A stretch of 64,000 bases of DNA, taken from positions 62,001-126,000 of the forward strand of contig DATLOZ010000027.1 of the NCBI GenBank assembly GCA_035535995.1, in the 5' to 3' direction. The stretch comes from JANYCO01 sp035535995 (GTDB lineage Bacteria > Bacteroidota > Bacteroidia > Cytophagales > Cytophagaceae). The position numbers and the translations under genes are program-made. Below, in pieces: positions 9,398-18,456 of the stretch (within the stretch, counting starts at the first letter, position 1; each line of letters starts with the position of its first letter). The notes beneath the pieces are model-generated. The model was not told the origin of the DNA, did no database searches, and worked only from the letters and a program-made list of their open reading frames with translations.

Positions 9398-9775
9398 ATG
9401 AAAAAAAGATCCCTGTTTTTATTTTTTGCTTTATGCGCCATGTCGGCAAGCATTTTAGAATCTTGTAAATATAACAATCAAGAAGAGTTACATCCCAATT
9501 GCGATACTACTGGCGTGACTTACAGCGGCACAGTTGTACCAATCCTGCAAGCCAATTGTTATCGCTGTCACGGCGATGCTTCCAATACTGGGAGTGGAGG
9601 AATTATCCTGCAGGATTATAATGTGTTGAAAGGATTCGCGGCTGATGGCCAGTTGTACGGAAATATCGCGCACTTGCCCGGGTTTCACAACATGCCTTAC
9701 GATGGCGGCAAGCTGGCGGATTGTGATATCGCAAAAATAAAAAGATGGATAGACAACGGATATCCTAATAATTAA
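9398..9775 (+). CDS. Small c-type cytochrome-like lipoprotein
   Basis: The 125-residue protein starts with a hydrophobic signal and a lipobox-like ILESC. One haem-attachment motif, CYRCH (CxxCH), is present near residue 53. HNMPYDGGKLADCDIAKIKRWIDNGYPNN at the end contains the Met and the WIDNGxP signature of the cytochrome-c-like (planctomycete/Bacteroidota) domain. The likely role is periplasmic electron transfer. It forms a tight group with the YceI and DUF5777 genes (22 and 9 bp gaps), a combination seen repeatedly in Bacteroidota. Confidence 0.75.
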   Translation: MKKRSLFLFFALCAMSASILESCKYNNQEELHPNCDTTGVTYSGTVVPILQANCYRCHGDASNTGSGGIILQDYNVLKGFAADGQLYGNIAHLPGFHNMPYDGGKLADCDIAKIKRWIDNGYPNN

Positions 9776-9797
9776 ACTTTTTAAACTACACAAACCC

Positions 9798-10355
9798 ATG
9801 AAAAAGAACAGCCTCCTACTGATAGCAGTGTTGCTGCTATCTGCTTTTACTATCCACAAAGGAAAATATGCAACCAACACGGGCAAGATTTCCTTTTATT
9901 CTTCCGCTCCGCTTGAAAATATTGAAGCGGTTAATAGCAAAGTGAGCAGCATACTTGATTCAGACAATGGCGATATTGTATTTTCAATGGCGATCAAAGA
10001 TTTTATTTTTCCAAAATCATTGATGCAGGAACATTTCAATGAAAATTATATGGAATCGGATAAATATCCAAAATCTACTTTTAAAGGAAAAATTGTAAAC
10101 CTGGCGGATGTTAAATTTGAACAAGATGGTAAATACAACGCTACCATCGATGGTGACCTTAGCATTCACAACGTGACGAAAAAGATCCGCGTGTCGGGAA
10201 CAATAGAAGTAAAAGAGGGGAAAATTTTTGCGCACGCAAAATTCCCTGTGAAAGTAAAAGATTATAATATTGAAATTCCAAAGATTGTTTTTCAAAATAT
10301 TGCAGAAACCGTGGATGTAACGGTGGATATGATTTACGAGCCTTATAACAAATAA
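9798..10355 (+). CDS. YceI-like lipid-binding protein
   Basis: The 185-residue protein has a signal peptide and a lipocalin-like YceI domain: TNTGKISFYSSAPLENIEA at the start and DLSIHNVTKKIRVSGTIEV in the middle. YceI proteins bind isoprenoid or other amphiphilic molecules in the periplasm. Here it is the middle gene of a cytochrome/YceI/beta-barrel operon, which suggests transport or redox handling of a hydrophobic compound; that link is inference. Confidence 0.8.
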   Translation: MKKNSLLLIAVLLLSAFTIHKGKYATNTGKISFYSSAPLENIEAVNSKVSSILDSDNGDIVFSMAIKDFIFPKSLMQEHFNENYMESDKYPKSTFKGKIVNLADVKFEQDGKYNATIDGDLSIHNVTKKIRVSGTIEVKEGKIFAHAKFPVKVKDYNIEIPKIVFQNIAETVDVTVDMIYEPYNK

Positions 10356-10364
10356 ACTTCATTC

Positions 10365-11309
10365 ATGAACGCTATGAAATATTTATTGCTGACCTTTCTC
10401 CTTGGGATCTCTGTCTACCAAGCAACCGCCCAGGACGATCTTATGAATATGCTGGATCAGCAGACGGCCAAAAAAGATTCTGCTACTACCGAGTACGCTG
10501 CTGCTACCTTCAAAAGTATGCGCATCATTAATGGTCAGTCGGTCGAAACCGTAGGCAAAGGTGTGCTCTCGTTTTTGATCTCACACCGTTTTGGTCCTTT
10601 CAGCGACGGCGCTTACAATTTCTTTGGTCTTGATAAAGCCGTGATCCGTCTGGGTTTTGAATATGGTATCACCAACCGCTTGGAAGTAGGTGTTGGCCGC
10701 AGCTCGCTCAATAAAGTATACGATGGATATTTGAAATATAAACTGCTTCGTCAAAGCAAAGGAGCAAGAGTGATGCCTGTTTCGGTAACATTGTTTGCCA
10801 GCGTAGCCGTGCAAACCGAGCATCCAGCTTACCCGGATCTATACAATGATTTTAGCAATCGTCTTTACTACACCTATCAGGCACTCATTGCGCGCAAGTT
10901 CAGCAAGAATTTTTCAGCACAGATTTCTCCTACCTTGATCCATCGAAACCTGGTAGAATATAAAGACGAAACCAACGATCTTTGGGCCGTTGGTGTAGCA
11001 GGACGATACAAGGTTACCAAACGCCTTGCCGTGACGGCAGAATATTTTTATGTGCTGCCTGGTCAAAACAATTATTACAAAGCCGGAACCGATAAGATCA
11101 ATTATACCAATTGTTTGTCTGTGGGTGTAGATATTGAAACAGGAGGACACGTATTCCAATTGCATTGTACCAATTCTATGGGTATGATTGAAAAAGCCTT
11201 TATCGGCGAGACTACAGGTCGTTGGGACAAAGGCAATATTATGTTTGGATTCAATGTCACCAGGCCTTTCAATATTGCCAATAGAAAAAATAAAGAACCG
11301 AAGCAATAA
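10365..11309 (+). CDS. DUF5777-family beta-barrel protein
   Basis: The 314-residue protein has an N-terminal signal (ending ATAQ) and alternating amphipathic strands, with segments such as RLGFEYGITNRLEVGVGRSS and VAGRYKVTKRLAVTAEYFYV that resemble the DUF5777 outer-membrane barrel family. It is the last gene of the cytochrome-YceI operon, starting 9 bp after the YceI stop. MNAMKYL offers a second start three codons in; the first ATG was kept. Confidence 0.7.
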   Translation: MNAMKYLLLTFLLGISVYQATAQDDLMNMLDQQTAKKDSATTEYAAATFKSMRIINGQSVETVGKGVLSFLISHRFGPFSDGAYNFFGLDKAVIRLGFEYGITNRLEVGVGRSSLNKVYDGYLKYKLLRQSKGARVMPVSVTLFASVAVQTEHPAYPDLYNDFSNRLYYTYQALIARKFSKNFSAQISPTLIHRNLVEYKDETNDLWAVGVAGRYKVTKRLAVTAEYFYVLPGQNNYYKAGTDKINYTNCLSVGVDIETGGHVFQLHCTNSMGMIEKAFIGETTGRWDKGNIMFGFNVTRPFNIANRKNKEPKQ

Positions 11310-11340
11310 TGCAGTAATGGCCTTATTCTTAGTAGGCTAT

Positions 11341-11411
11341 TGATACCAGATACCGGATGCCAGATGCCAGATAGAAATTATTTATCCGGTATCCGGCATC
11401 TGGTATCCCTT
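11341..11411. repeat. Intergenic repeat, family B copy 2
   Basis: TGATACCAGATACCGGATGC on the left and CCGGCATCTGGTATCCC on the right form a clear imperfect hairpin in the gap between the DUF5777 gene and lpdA. Confidence 0.75.
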
Positions 11412-11511
11412 CAAACCACTTCCCATGATTCTTGCCTTAGTTTTTTGCTTTCAGCCTAAATCCTTTAAATTTGTTTCTGTATAAACTAAATCACTAAACA
11501 ATTTTACATAG

Positions 11512-12906
11512 ATGTCTGCAAAATATGATGTTATCGTAGTAGGTAGTGGCCCGGGCGGTTACGTAGCCGCGATCAGAGCTTCTCAGTTGGGAAAAAAAGT
11601 AGCTGTAGTTGAGAAAGCGGAGTTGGGTGGTATCTGTCTTAACTGGGGCTGTATTCCTACCAAAGCACTTTTAAAAAGCGCACAGGTTTTTGAATATATC
11701 AAACACGCCAAAGACTACGGAATCAATGTAAGCAGCGCAGAAGCAGATTTTACTGCAGTGGTTAAAAGAAGCCGCGACGTGGCGGCAGGAATGAGCAAAG
11801 GAATTCAATTTCTCTTCAAAAAAAATAAGATCGATCATATTCCTGGTTTCGGAAAATTGAAACCAAATAAACAAGTAGAAGTTACCGATGATAAAGGCAC
11901 AAAAACGCTTTATTCGGCCGACCATATCATCCTTGCTACCGGAGCGCGTTCCAGAGAATTGCCAAATCTTAAGATCGACGACGATAAAGTGATTGGCTAC
12001 CGCAAAGCAATGGTACTGGAGAAAAGACCTGAAAGCATGGTCATTGTTGGTTCTGGCGCAATCGGAGTAGAGTTTGCTTATGTATACAATTCAATGGGAA
12101 CGAAAGTGATCATCGTAGAATTTATGCCAAACATCGTACCGGTAGAAGACGAAGAAGTTTCTAAAACACTGGAAAAAGAATACAAAAAAGCAGGCATCAC
12201 GATCATGACCAACTCTTCTGTAGAAGCGGTGGATACCAAAGGCAAAAAAGCCAAAGTGACTGTGAAAACCCAATCAGGCACTGAAACAATCGAATGCGAT
12301 ATCGTTCTCTCCGCTGCAGGGATCACCACTAACCTTGAAGGCATTGGCCTTGAAGAAGTAGGTGTGATCACAGACAAAGGCAAAGTAGTAGTAGACGATT
12401 ATTATAAAACAAATGTACCAGGCGTATATGCGATCGGCGATATCGTGAAAGGCCCCGCGCTGGCGCACGTAGCTTCTGCAGAAGGAATTATCTGCGTTGA
12501 GAAATTCTGCGGACAAAATCCTGCTCCTTTGAACTATGGCAATATTCCTGGCTGTACTTACTGTACACCTGAAATTGCTTCTGTAGGTATGACAGAAAAA
12601 CAAGCAAGAGAAAAAGGAATCGAGATCAAAGTTGGTAAATTTCCATTCTCTGCATCTGGTAAGGCAAGCGCTGCCGGAGCAAAAGAAGGTTTTGTAAAAG
12701 TGATCTTTGATGCAAAATACGGCGAGTGGCTAGGTGCACACATGATCGGTGCAAATGTCACCGAAATGATTGCTGAAGTAGTAGTAGCCAGAAACCTCGA
12801 AACTACCGGGCATGAGATTGTGAAATCAGTACACCCGCATCCAACTATGTCAGAGGCTATCATGGAAGCTGCTGCTGCTGCTTATGGAGAAGTGATTCAC
12901 TTATAA
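11512..12906 (+). CDS. lpdA: Dihydrolipoyl dehydrogenase
   Basis: The 464-residue flavoprotein has the FAD-binding GSGPGG (11-16), the redox disulfide CLNWGC (Cys42/Cys47), a second Rossmann motif GSGAIG, and the C-terminal HPHPTMSE with the catalytic base His near 441. It reoxidises dihydrolipoamide in pyruvate and 2-oxoglutarate dehydrogenase complexes using NAD+. Full length, stand-alone, with a strong terminator after it. Confidence 0.96.
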   Translation: MSAKYDVIVVGSGPGGYVAAIRASQLGKKVAVVEKAELGGICLNWGCIPTKALLKSAQVFEYIKHAKDYGINVSSAEADFTAVVKRSRDVAAGMSKGIQFLFKKNKIDHIPGFGKLKPNKQVEVTDDKGTKTLYSADHIILATGARSRELPNLKIDDDKVIGYRKAMVLEKRPESMVIVGSGAIGVEFAYVYNSMGTKVIIVEFMPNIVPVEDEEVSKTLEKEYKKAGITIMTNSSVEAVDTKGKKAKVTVKTQSGTETIECDIVLSAAGITTNLEGIGLEEVGVITDKGKVVVDDYYKTNVPGVYAIGDIVKGPALAHVASAEGIICVEKFCGQNPAPLNYGNIPGCTYCTPEIASVGMTEKQAREKGIEIKVGKFPFSASGKASAAGAKEGFVKVIFDAKYGEWLGAHMIGANVTEMIAEVVVARNLETTGHEIVKSVHPHPTMSEAIMEAAAAAYGEVIHL

Positions 12907-12939
12907 TTGAATTCTTAGATTATATAATATTTCTATTGC

Positions 12940-12972
12940 TTGCCGTTCGCTTAAGCGAACGGCAACATTTTT
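12940..12972 (+). terminator. Rho-independent terminator of lpdA
   Basis: TTGCCGTTCGC-TTAA-GCGAACGGCAA, a perfect 11-bp hairpin, is followed by ATTTTTT. Confidence 0.92.
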
Positions 12973-13060
12973 TAAATCAATTTTTTAAATCATCAATATT
13001 TTTAATACAGAAGCTACTGTATATTTTAGAATTATTTTTTGTCTTTAAATTTTCATTTTT

Positions 13061-13478
13061 ATGTCCTTTACAAGAATTTGGGTTCATATTGTTTTTTCTG
13101 CCAAATACAGAAAACATTTTTTAACAAGTCAAATCCGGTATAAAGTCATAAAACATATCAGAGAAAATTGTACTAAAAATGACATTTGCCTGAAGGAGAT
13201 CAATGGCTATACAGATCATCTTCATTGTTTGGTATCTTGGAAGCGGGAGCAAACCATCGCCAAAGTATTCTAGCATATCAAGGGAGAATCTTCTCACTGG
13301 ATCAACGAACAAAAACTGACAAGAACTAAATTCCAGTGGCAGGATGATTATTGGGCCGTTATCGGTTGGTGAATCACAATTGCCAAGAGTTAAGCTTAAT
13401 ATCCGGAATCAGGAAAAACATCATGGAATAAAGACACTGGAAAAGGAGCTTGGAGAGTTTAAGATTTGTGAGGAATGA
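13061..13478 (+). pseudogene. IS200/IS605-type Y1 transposase, inactivated
   Basis: The frame starts MSFTRIWVHIVFSAKYRKHF and carries the HUH motif in DHLHCLV, typical of tyrosine (Y1) transposases. It is broken twice. A TAG at 13271-13273 interrupts IAKVF*HIKGESSHWINEQ. A one-base shift after DDYWAV (about 13360) is needed to continue into SVGESQLPRVKLNIRNQEK, after which the frame ends at the TGA at 13476-13478. Intact relatives are about 140-150 aa, which agrees with the reconstructed length. No clear subterminal hairpins were seen. Confidence 0.85.
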
Positions 13479-13589
13479 AAATAGTATAAAAAATTAATTT
13501 TATTCTGATTTTGAATTAAAATATTGATAATTAAATATTTAAACAGATTTCAATTAAAATACTCTTGGAAAATAGTTTGGCAGTATTGG

Positions 13590-13616
13590 TTTTTAATATT
13601 TTAACCTTTACCTTTG
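13590..13616 (+). promoter_or_regulatory. Bacteroidota-type promoter of the rplM operon
   Basis: A TTGG box is followed after 19 bp by TACCTTTG, matching the TTTG-N19-TAnnTTTG consensus of the primary sigma factor in this phylum. Confidence 0.7.
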
Positions 13617-13643
13617 CACTCCCCTTTTTTAGGAAGGGTATGC
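13615..13643 (+). promoter_or_regulatory. Possible ribosomal-protein leader hairpin upstream of rplM
   Basis: GCACTCCC and GGGTATGC can pair around a T-rich loop in the short leader just after the promoter. L13 leaders have been described in Bacteroidia, and the position fits autoregulation, but I could not compare with a covariance model. Confidence 0.35.
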
Positions 13644-13674
13644 TTTAATAAAATCAGAAAAAGCACGAAAGAAA

Positions 13675-14118
13675 ATGGAAAGTATTAGTTATAAAACAAA
13701 GTTCCTTAACAAGAACACTGTAAAGAAAGACTGGGTAGTAATTGATGCCGAAGGTCAGGTACTTGGTAGATTTGCAAGTCAGGTAGCCAAAATCATCAGA
13801 GGCAAACATAAGCCTGGTTATACTCCTTTCGTAGACTGCGGAGATAACGTAATAGTCATCAATGCTGACAAGATCAGACTTACTGGTAAAAAACTTACCG
13901 ATAAAATATATACTACGCACACTGGTTATACTGGTGGGCAAAGATTTGCCACTCCGAAGGAAACAATGGCGAAGCACCCAAAAAGAGTGATCGAATGGGC
14001 TGTATTTGGTATGCTTCCTAAAGGTAGACTTGGAAGAACTTTATTTACAAACCTTCATGTGTACGCAGGTACAGAGCATCCACATGCAGGTCAGAACCCG
14101 AAAGTTGTTAAATTATAA
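13675..14118 (+). CDS. rplM: 50S ribosomal protein L13
   Basis: 147 residues with the L13 signatures WVVIDAEGQVLGRFASQVA and VYAGTEHPHAGQNP. It is the first gene of an rplM-rpsI unit (11 bp gap) followed by rpsB and tsf, the usual order in Bacteroidota. Confidence 0.97.
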   Translation: MESISYKTKFLNKNTVKKDWVVIDAEGQVLGRFASQVAKIIRGKHKPGYTPFVDCGDNVIVINADKIRLTGKKLTDKIYTTHTGYTGGQRFATPKETMAKHPKRVIEWAVFGMLPKGRLGRTLFTNLHVYAGTEHPHAGQNPKVVKL

Positions 14119-14129
14119 TATACTGATTA

Positions 14130-14516
14130 ATGGAAGTAATCAACGCATTAGGAAGAAGAAAAACATCTGTAGCTAGGATTTACGTAAAACCAGGCAAAGG
14201 TGATTTCACTATCAACGACAGAAGTCTGAAAGCTTATTTTCCTTCAGAAATTCTTCAAACCATCATTAATCAACCTTTGACTTTACTATCAGAAGTTGGT
14301 AAATATGATATCCAAGCGAACATTGTAGGTGGTGGTATCACCGGTCAGGCGGAAGCGCTTAGACTTGCTATCTCAAGAGCGCTTGTAGAGATCAATGGCG
14401 AAAATAAAACCCTCCTTAAGAAAGAAGGCTTTATGACCAGAGATCCAAGAATGGTAGAAAGGAAGAAATTCGGCCGTAAGAAAGCTCGTAGAAGATTCCA
14501 GTTCAGCAAACGTTAA
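14130..14516 (+). CDS. rpsI: 30S ribosomal protein S9
   Basis: 128 residues; starts with ALGRRKTSVARIYV and ends with the basic tail RRRFQFSKR whose last Lys-Arg contacts P-site tRNA. GGGITGQAEALRLAISRAL is the family signature. Confidence 0.97.
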   Translation: MEVINALGRRKTSVARIYVKPGKGDFTINDRSLKAYFPSEILQTIINQPLTLLSEVGKYDIQANIVGGGITGQAEALRLAISRALVEINGENKTLLKKEGFMTRDPRMVERKKFGRKKARRRFQFSKR

Positions 14517-14540
14517 TCAATATTTATACTCAGAAGAGAT

Positions 14541-15308
14541 ATGTCAAAAAAAGTTGAATATAAAGATTTACTGGATGCCGGTGTACACTTCGGCCACTTA
14601 ACCAGAAAATGGAATCCAAAAATGGCTCCGTACATCTTCATGGAGAAGAACGGAATCCATATCATTGACCTTAACAAAACTCAAGTTTGCCTGGAAGATG
14701 CTGCAGCTGCTATGAAAAACATAGTTCGCTCTGGTAGAAAGATCCTTTTCGTTGCTACTAAAAAACAAGCAAAAGAGATCGTGGCTTCGGAAGCTAAAAG
14801 ACTTAAAATGCCTTACGCTACTGAAAGATGGTTAGGCGGTATGCTTACCAACTTCGCTACTGTAAGAAAGTCACTTAAGAAAATGTCTACTTTGGACAAA
14901 CTGACCAAAGATGAGTCTTTCAAAAACTTCAACAAGAAAGAAAGACTAATGTTAGGTCGTGAGAGAGCTAAACTGGAGAAAGTACTTGGCGGTATCGCTG
15001 ATCTTACAAGACTTCCAGCTGCTATCTTCGTAGTAGATGTGAAAAAAGAACATATCGCGATCGCTGAAGCGAAAAGACTGAACATTCCAGTATTTGCAAT
15101 GGTTGATACTAACTCTGATCCTGATGGAGTAGATTTCGTAATCCCTGCAAACGACGATGCTTTCAAATCTATCAACGTCATCACAACTTTCCTTGGTCAA
15201 GCAATCGAAGAAGGTCTGATCGAAAGAAAGAAAGATAAAGACGATAAAGAAACAAGCGACGAACTGGAAAACAAAAAAGAGATTGATTCAAAAGCAGAAG
15301 TTGAATAA
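14541..15308 (+). CDS. rpsB: 30S ribosomal protein S2
   Basis: 255 residues. DAGVHFGHLTRKWNPKM and the coiled-coil region define S2. The C-terminal tail is highly charged (KKDKDDKETSDELENKK). It starts 24 bp after rpsI and ends before a terminator at 15338-15379. Confidence 0.97.
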   Translation: MSKKVEYKDLLDAGVHFGHLTRKWNPKMAPYIFMEKNGIHIIDLNKTQVCLEDAAAAMKNIVRSGRKILFVATKKQAKEIVASEAKRLKMPYATERWLGGMLTNFATVRKSLKKMSTLDKLTKDESFKNFNKKERLMLGRERAKLEKVLGGIADLTRLPAAIFVVDVKKEHIAIAEAKRLNIPVFAMVDTNSDPDGVDFVIPANDDAFKSINVITTFLGQAIEEGLIERKKDKDDKETSDELENKKEIDSKAEVE

Positions 15309-15337
15309 TTAACAGTCCGTTAATATTATTATTTACA

Positions 15338-15379
15338 AATTGAACATTGAATCTAAACAGGCAATGTTCAATTTTTTTT
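15338..15379 (+). terminator. Terminator between rpsB and tsf
   Basis: AAATTGAACATTG pairs with CAATGTTCAATTT, followed by a run of eight T. It may partly uncouple tsf from the ribosomal genes. Confidence 0.85.
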
Positions 15380-15414
15380 AAAACAGATTAAGTAAACAAA
15401 AAACATATCATATC

Positions 15415-16254
15415 ATGGAAGTAACAATTTCAGCAGCAGACGTAAATAAACTGAGACAAATGACCGGCGCCGGCATGATGGATTGCAAAAAAGCACTTAC
15501 CGAAGCCAATGGTGATTTCGAAGCTGCCGTAGATATTCTTAGAAAAAAAGGACAAAAAGTTTCTGCAGCTCGTGCAGAAAATAAAACTGCAGAAGGTGTC
15601 ATTTTGATCAAAGTAAGCGCGGATGGCAAAAATGGAAAACTACTTGCACTCGCTTGCGAAACCGAACCAGTATCAAAAGTGGACGGCTTCCGTAACCTGG
15701 CTCAACAGATCCTGGAAGTAGCGGATGCTAAAAATGCAAAAGATGCAGATGCTCTACTTGCTCTGAATCTTGCTGACGGCAGAAGCGTAAACGAAAACAT
15801 TATCGACCTTACAGGAAAGATCGGTGAGAAAATTGTAATCCAAAACTACGAAAACGTAACTGGAGAACAAGTAACTCCTTACGTACACTCTAACGGTAAA
15901 CTTGGCGTATTGGTAGTATTTAAAAACGTAGGCGGCGCTGATATTACTGAAGTAGGAAAAGACGTAGCGATGCAAATTGCAGCGATGAAGCCTCTTGCAG
16001 TAGACAAAGATGGAGTAGACGCTAAAACTGTAGAAAGAGAAATTGAAGTGGGAAAAGAGCAAGCAAGAGCAGAAGGTAAACCGGAAGCTATGCTAGAGAA
16101 AATTGCTCTCGGCAAACTGAACAAATTTTACAAAGACAACACGTTGTTGAATCAGGAATTTGTGAAAGATGGCTCCAAGACAATTGCTCAGTTACTTGAC
16201 GGTGTACAAAAAGGTCTTACAGTAACAGAATTTAAGAGAATCGCGATCGGATAA
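15415..16254 (+). CDS. tsf: Elongation factor Ts
   Basis: 279 residues. The N-terminal UBA-like domain includes LRQMTGAGMMDCKKALTEA, the EF-Tu contact signature, followed by the core with LACETEPVSK. It exchanges GDP for GTP on EF-Tu. A terminator follows at 16278-16315. Confidence 0.97.
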   Translation: MEVTISAADVNKLRQMTGAGMMDCKKALTEANGDFEAAVDILRKKGQKVSAARAENKTAEGVILIKVSADGKNGKLLALACETEPVSKVDGFRNLAQQILEVADAKNAKDADALLALNLADGRSVNENIIDLTGKIGEKIVIQNYENVTGEQVTPYVHSNGKLGVLVVFKNVGGADITEVGKDVAMQIAAMKPLAVDKDGVDAKTVEREIEVGKEQARAEGKPEAMLEKIALGKLNKFYKDNTLLNQEFVKDGSKTIAQLLDGVQKGLTVTEFKRIAIG

Positions 16255-16277
16255 TTATCCAAGCAATATCAAATACA

Positions 16278-16315
16278 AAAGGGATCATTTTTTAGAATAG
16301 ATCCCTTTCTTTTTG
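16278..16315 (+). terminator. Terminator of tsf (faces batC)
   Basis: AAAGGGATC and GATCCCTTT arms with a T-rich tail lie between the convergent tsf and batC-like genes. Confidence 0.8.
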
Positions 16316-16342
16316 TCTTAAATTCAAAATTTAAAATTTTCA

Positions 16343-17152
16343 CTACCAATCAGGTTTTCCCGGAACAAGTTTCCCCCGGACCACTTTAGGTTTTTGTTGT
16401 ATGTATTGAATTTCACTGTTTTTCATTGTCTTTAAGATCATCCGGGCCTGGCGCTCGCTCATGTGCATTTCTTCCAGCCGTTGAGAAGCCAATGCATCGG
16501 ATTCTTTTGTGCCACTATCATTGTTTTCCAATTCTTCTTCGTCTTCACCACCTGTATTATTTTCTCCCTCTTCCTCGCTCTCGTCACCAGATTGAGAAGA
16601 TGGATTATTGTCTGTGTTGCCACTGTTATCCATTTTTTTAGATTCCTCTGTAGTCGTAGCACTCGTTTGATGTTCTCCGTTGTTATTTTCTTTTTTCTTA
16701 TCGGGTGTAATATCTTTTAGCGTAAGCTCTTGTTCTTTTTTTAATAATTCAAAATTGTAACGTGCAGCTTCATTTTCGGGCATCGCTTTTAATGCTTCTT
16801 TAAAATAACTAAGTCCCAGTTCTTTTTTGTTGTTACTGCTGTAGATCACTCCAAGCTGGAGGTACGCATGCGATTTGATAGTAGGAGCTTTAGAGTTAAC
16901 TAACAATTTATAATTGTCGATTGCACTGTTGTATCGTTTTAAAGAGAAATAAGAGTTGGCCAGATTAAGTGTCACAGATTCATCTGTCTCTTTATATTCC
17001 GTAAGGAGCTTCTCATATAGGTTGACACTTTTTTGAAAATCCTTATTCTTATAATATATCGCCGCTTGTTCCTTAAGATTATTCATCTCTGCAATACGGT
17101 GAAACTTGCTCCAGAATACCAGAAAAATATTGACCAAGAAAAGATACTTCAT
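16343..17152 (-). CDS. batC: BatC-like TPR protein
   Basis: The 269-residue protein has an N-terminal hydrophobic signal, three to four tetratricopeptide repeats (for example YYKNKDFQKSVNLYEKLL and AYLQLGVIYSSNNKKELGLSYFKEAL), then a low-complexity acidic stretch rich in Asn, Glu, Gly and Ser. A C-terminal segment MHMSERQARMILKTMKNSEIQ follows. This layout matches BatC of the Bacteroides aerotolerance operon. Its ATG overlaps the stop of batB by 4 bp, so the pair is translationally coupled. Confidence 0.8.
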   Translation of the reverse strand: MKYLFLVNIFLVFWSKFHRIAEMNNLKEQAAIYYKNKDFQKSVNLYEKLLTEYKETDESVTLNLANSYFSLKRYNSAIDNYKLLVNSKAPTIKSHAYLQLGVIYSSNNKKELGLSYFKEALKAMPENEAARYNFELLKKEQELTLKDITPDKKKENNNGEHQTSATTTEESKKMDNSGNTDNNPSSQSGDESEEEGENNTGGEDEEELENNDSGTKESDALASQRLEEMHMSERQARMILKTMKNSEIQYIQQKPKVVRGKLVPGKPDW

Positions 17153-18120
17153 ATTCTTATGGTTTTAAAGCTAATCAATACATCGAATAGAAGCAGTACG
17201 ATTCCTGTAAATAGAAAGTAAAAATATTTATTGGCAGCACTTTCTATTTTGCGGCTTCCTTGCAATGTTCCTTCTACTTTCAAAATTTTATCGATCATCG
17301 TTTTCATGTCGTTGGTTTCGGGAGTGATCTCATAATATTTCCCGTTTGCGAGCTTACTCATTTTTTTTAGCTCCTTTGAATTCAGACTAGAGAGCACATA
17401 ATGTCCCGAACCATCTTTTTTAAAACCCGTCTCCATCGGGATCCGGCTTCCTTCTTGGCTTCCGATACCTAAGATAAATAAATTTATATCAGCCTGCTTT
17501 ATTTTTTCCAGCCAGTAATCCGGATTTTGTTCGCTGAAATTTTCTCCATCAGTGATAAGTACAATTATTTTTGCCTCATCGTTTGTTGTTTTTTGTTCGG
17601 AACTTGCCAGTTTGCTGTAAGCCATAGCAAGTGGAGTATTAAGATCAGTACCACCTAAGGAAACAGTTTTGGTATTCAGTGTTTGAAGAAATAGTTTAAT
17701 CGCTTCATGATCATAAGTGAGTGGGCATTGAACAAATGCTTCTTCAGAAAAAATGATCAGTCCTATGCGGTCAGAATTGAAATGAGAGAGAGCCTGTGCT
17801 ATTTCAAATTTTGCTTTTTCAATGCGGGAAGGATTTACATCGGTAGCATTCATAGAAGCAGAAATATCGATAGCGATATAAATATCTTTCCCGATTGTCT
17901 TTATTTCTTTCTTAATATCACCAAAGGATGGGCCTAGTAAAGCGATAATAAAAAGAGAAAAATAAGCGCTTCTAAGGATAAATTTAAGTGCAATTCTACG
18001 AGCGTTGATCTTAATTTTTTTGGAAATGAAATACATCCTGATCAGATAAGTCAGGTAAAACACCAAAAATGCGGTGATATAGAGGTATTCAGTCTGTGTT
18101 ATTTCCCTGAGCCAATTCAT
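17149..18120 (-). CDS. batB: BatB-like vWA membrane protein
   Basis: 323 residues: two N-terminal membrane helices (about 12-30, 46-66), a vWA domain with MIDAS AIDISASMN, and a C-terminal helix near 300. Known BatB proteins belong to the bat operon with MoxR and BatA; no batA lies next to this gene because tRNA-Ser on the other strand follows within 120 bp, so the operon here is just batB-batC. Confidence 0.82.
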   Translation of the reverse strand: MNWLREITQTEYLYITAFLVFYLTYLIRMYFISKKIKINARRIALKFILRSAYFSLFIIALLGPSFGDIKKEIKTIGKDIYIAIDISASMNATDVNPSRIEKAKFEIAQALSHFNSDRIGLIIFSEEAFVQCPLTYDHEAIKLFLQTLNTKTVSLGGTDLNTPLAMAYSKLASSEQKTTNDEAKIIVLITDGENFSEQNPDYWLEKIKQADINLFILGIGSQEGSRIPMETGFKKDGSGHYVLSSLNSKELKKMSKLANGKYYEITPETNDMKTMIDKILKVEGTLQGSRKIESAANKYFYFLFTGIVLLLFDVLISFKTIRI

Positions 18121-18179
18121 TCGGAGAGCAATTTAAGGAGAAAGATTAACTCTTGGCAAATAAAAAAAACAACCTCAAA

Positions 18180-18210
18180 TTGGCATGTAAAGTAAGATAT
18201 AGTATATTTG
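18180..18210 (+). promoter_or_regulatory. Promoter of tRNA-Ser
   Basis: TTGG, 19 bp, then TATATTTG: the phylum-type promoter, about 30 bp before the tRNA. Confidence 0.7.
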
Positions 18211-18240
18211 CATACTTTTTCCGGAAGGGGAAAAGAGTTC

Positions 18241-18329
18241 GGAGAGATGCCTGAGAGGCCGAAAGGAACAGTTTGCTAAACTGTCGTACTGGGTAACCGG
18301 TACCGAGGGTTCGAATCCCTCTCTCTCCG
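18241..18329 (+). tRNA. tRNA-Ser(GCT)
   Basis: Acceptor GGAGAGA pairs with TCTCTCC, the discriminator is G, and the TΨC arm contains GGTTCGAATCC. The anticodon loop TTGCTAA gives anticodon GCT. A long variable arm, as expected for serine tRNA, is present. Confidence 0.95.
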
Positions 18330-18339
18330 CAAAAAAAAG

Positions 18340-18370
18340 TTTGGTAGATTAAATTTAATTTCTACCTTTG
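18340..18370 (+). promoter_or_regulatory. Promoter of tRNA-Pro, exact consensus
   Basis: TTTG at 18340-18343, exactly 19 bp, then TACCTTTG at 18363-18370. This is a textbook match to the Bacteroidota promoter. Confidence 0.85.
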
Positions 18371-18403
18371 CAGTCCTTAAAAGGACGGGTAAAAAAATTA
18401 CAG

Positions 18404-18430
18404 GTATGCATAGCCTGGTATCGCGTAGAT
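18404..18430 (+). repeat. tRNA-Pro D-arm-like fragment
   Basis: CATAGCCTGGTATCGCGTAG resembles the D-arm of the adjacent tRNA-Pro (CGTAGCCCGGTATCGCG). It could be a remnant of a partial duplication of the tRNA during earlier integration events. No anticodon arm is recognisable. Confidence 0.4.
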
Positions 18431-18456
18431 TTAGATACAAAGTAGCAAAATAATTT

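Noticed and set aside
12936..13124. Phe-rich 62-codon frame after lpdA
   Set aside because: Overlaps the lpdA terminator and the transposase remnant; low complexity.
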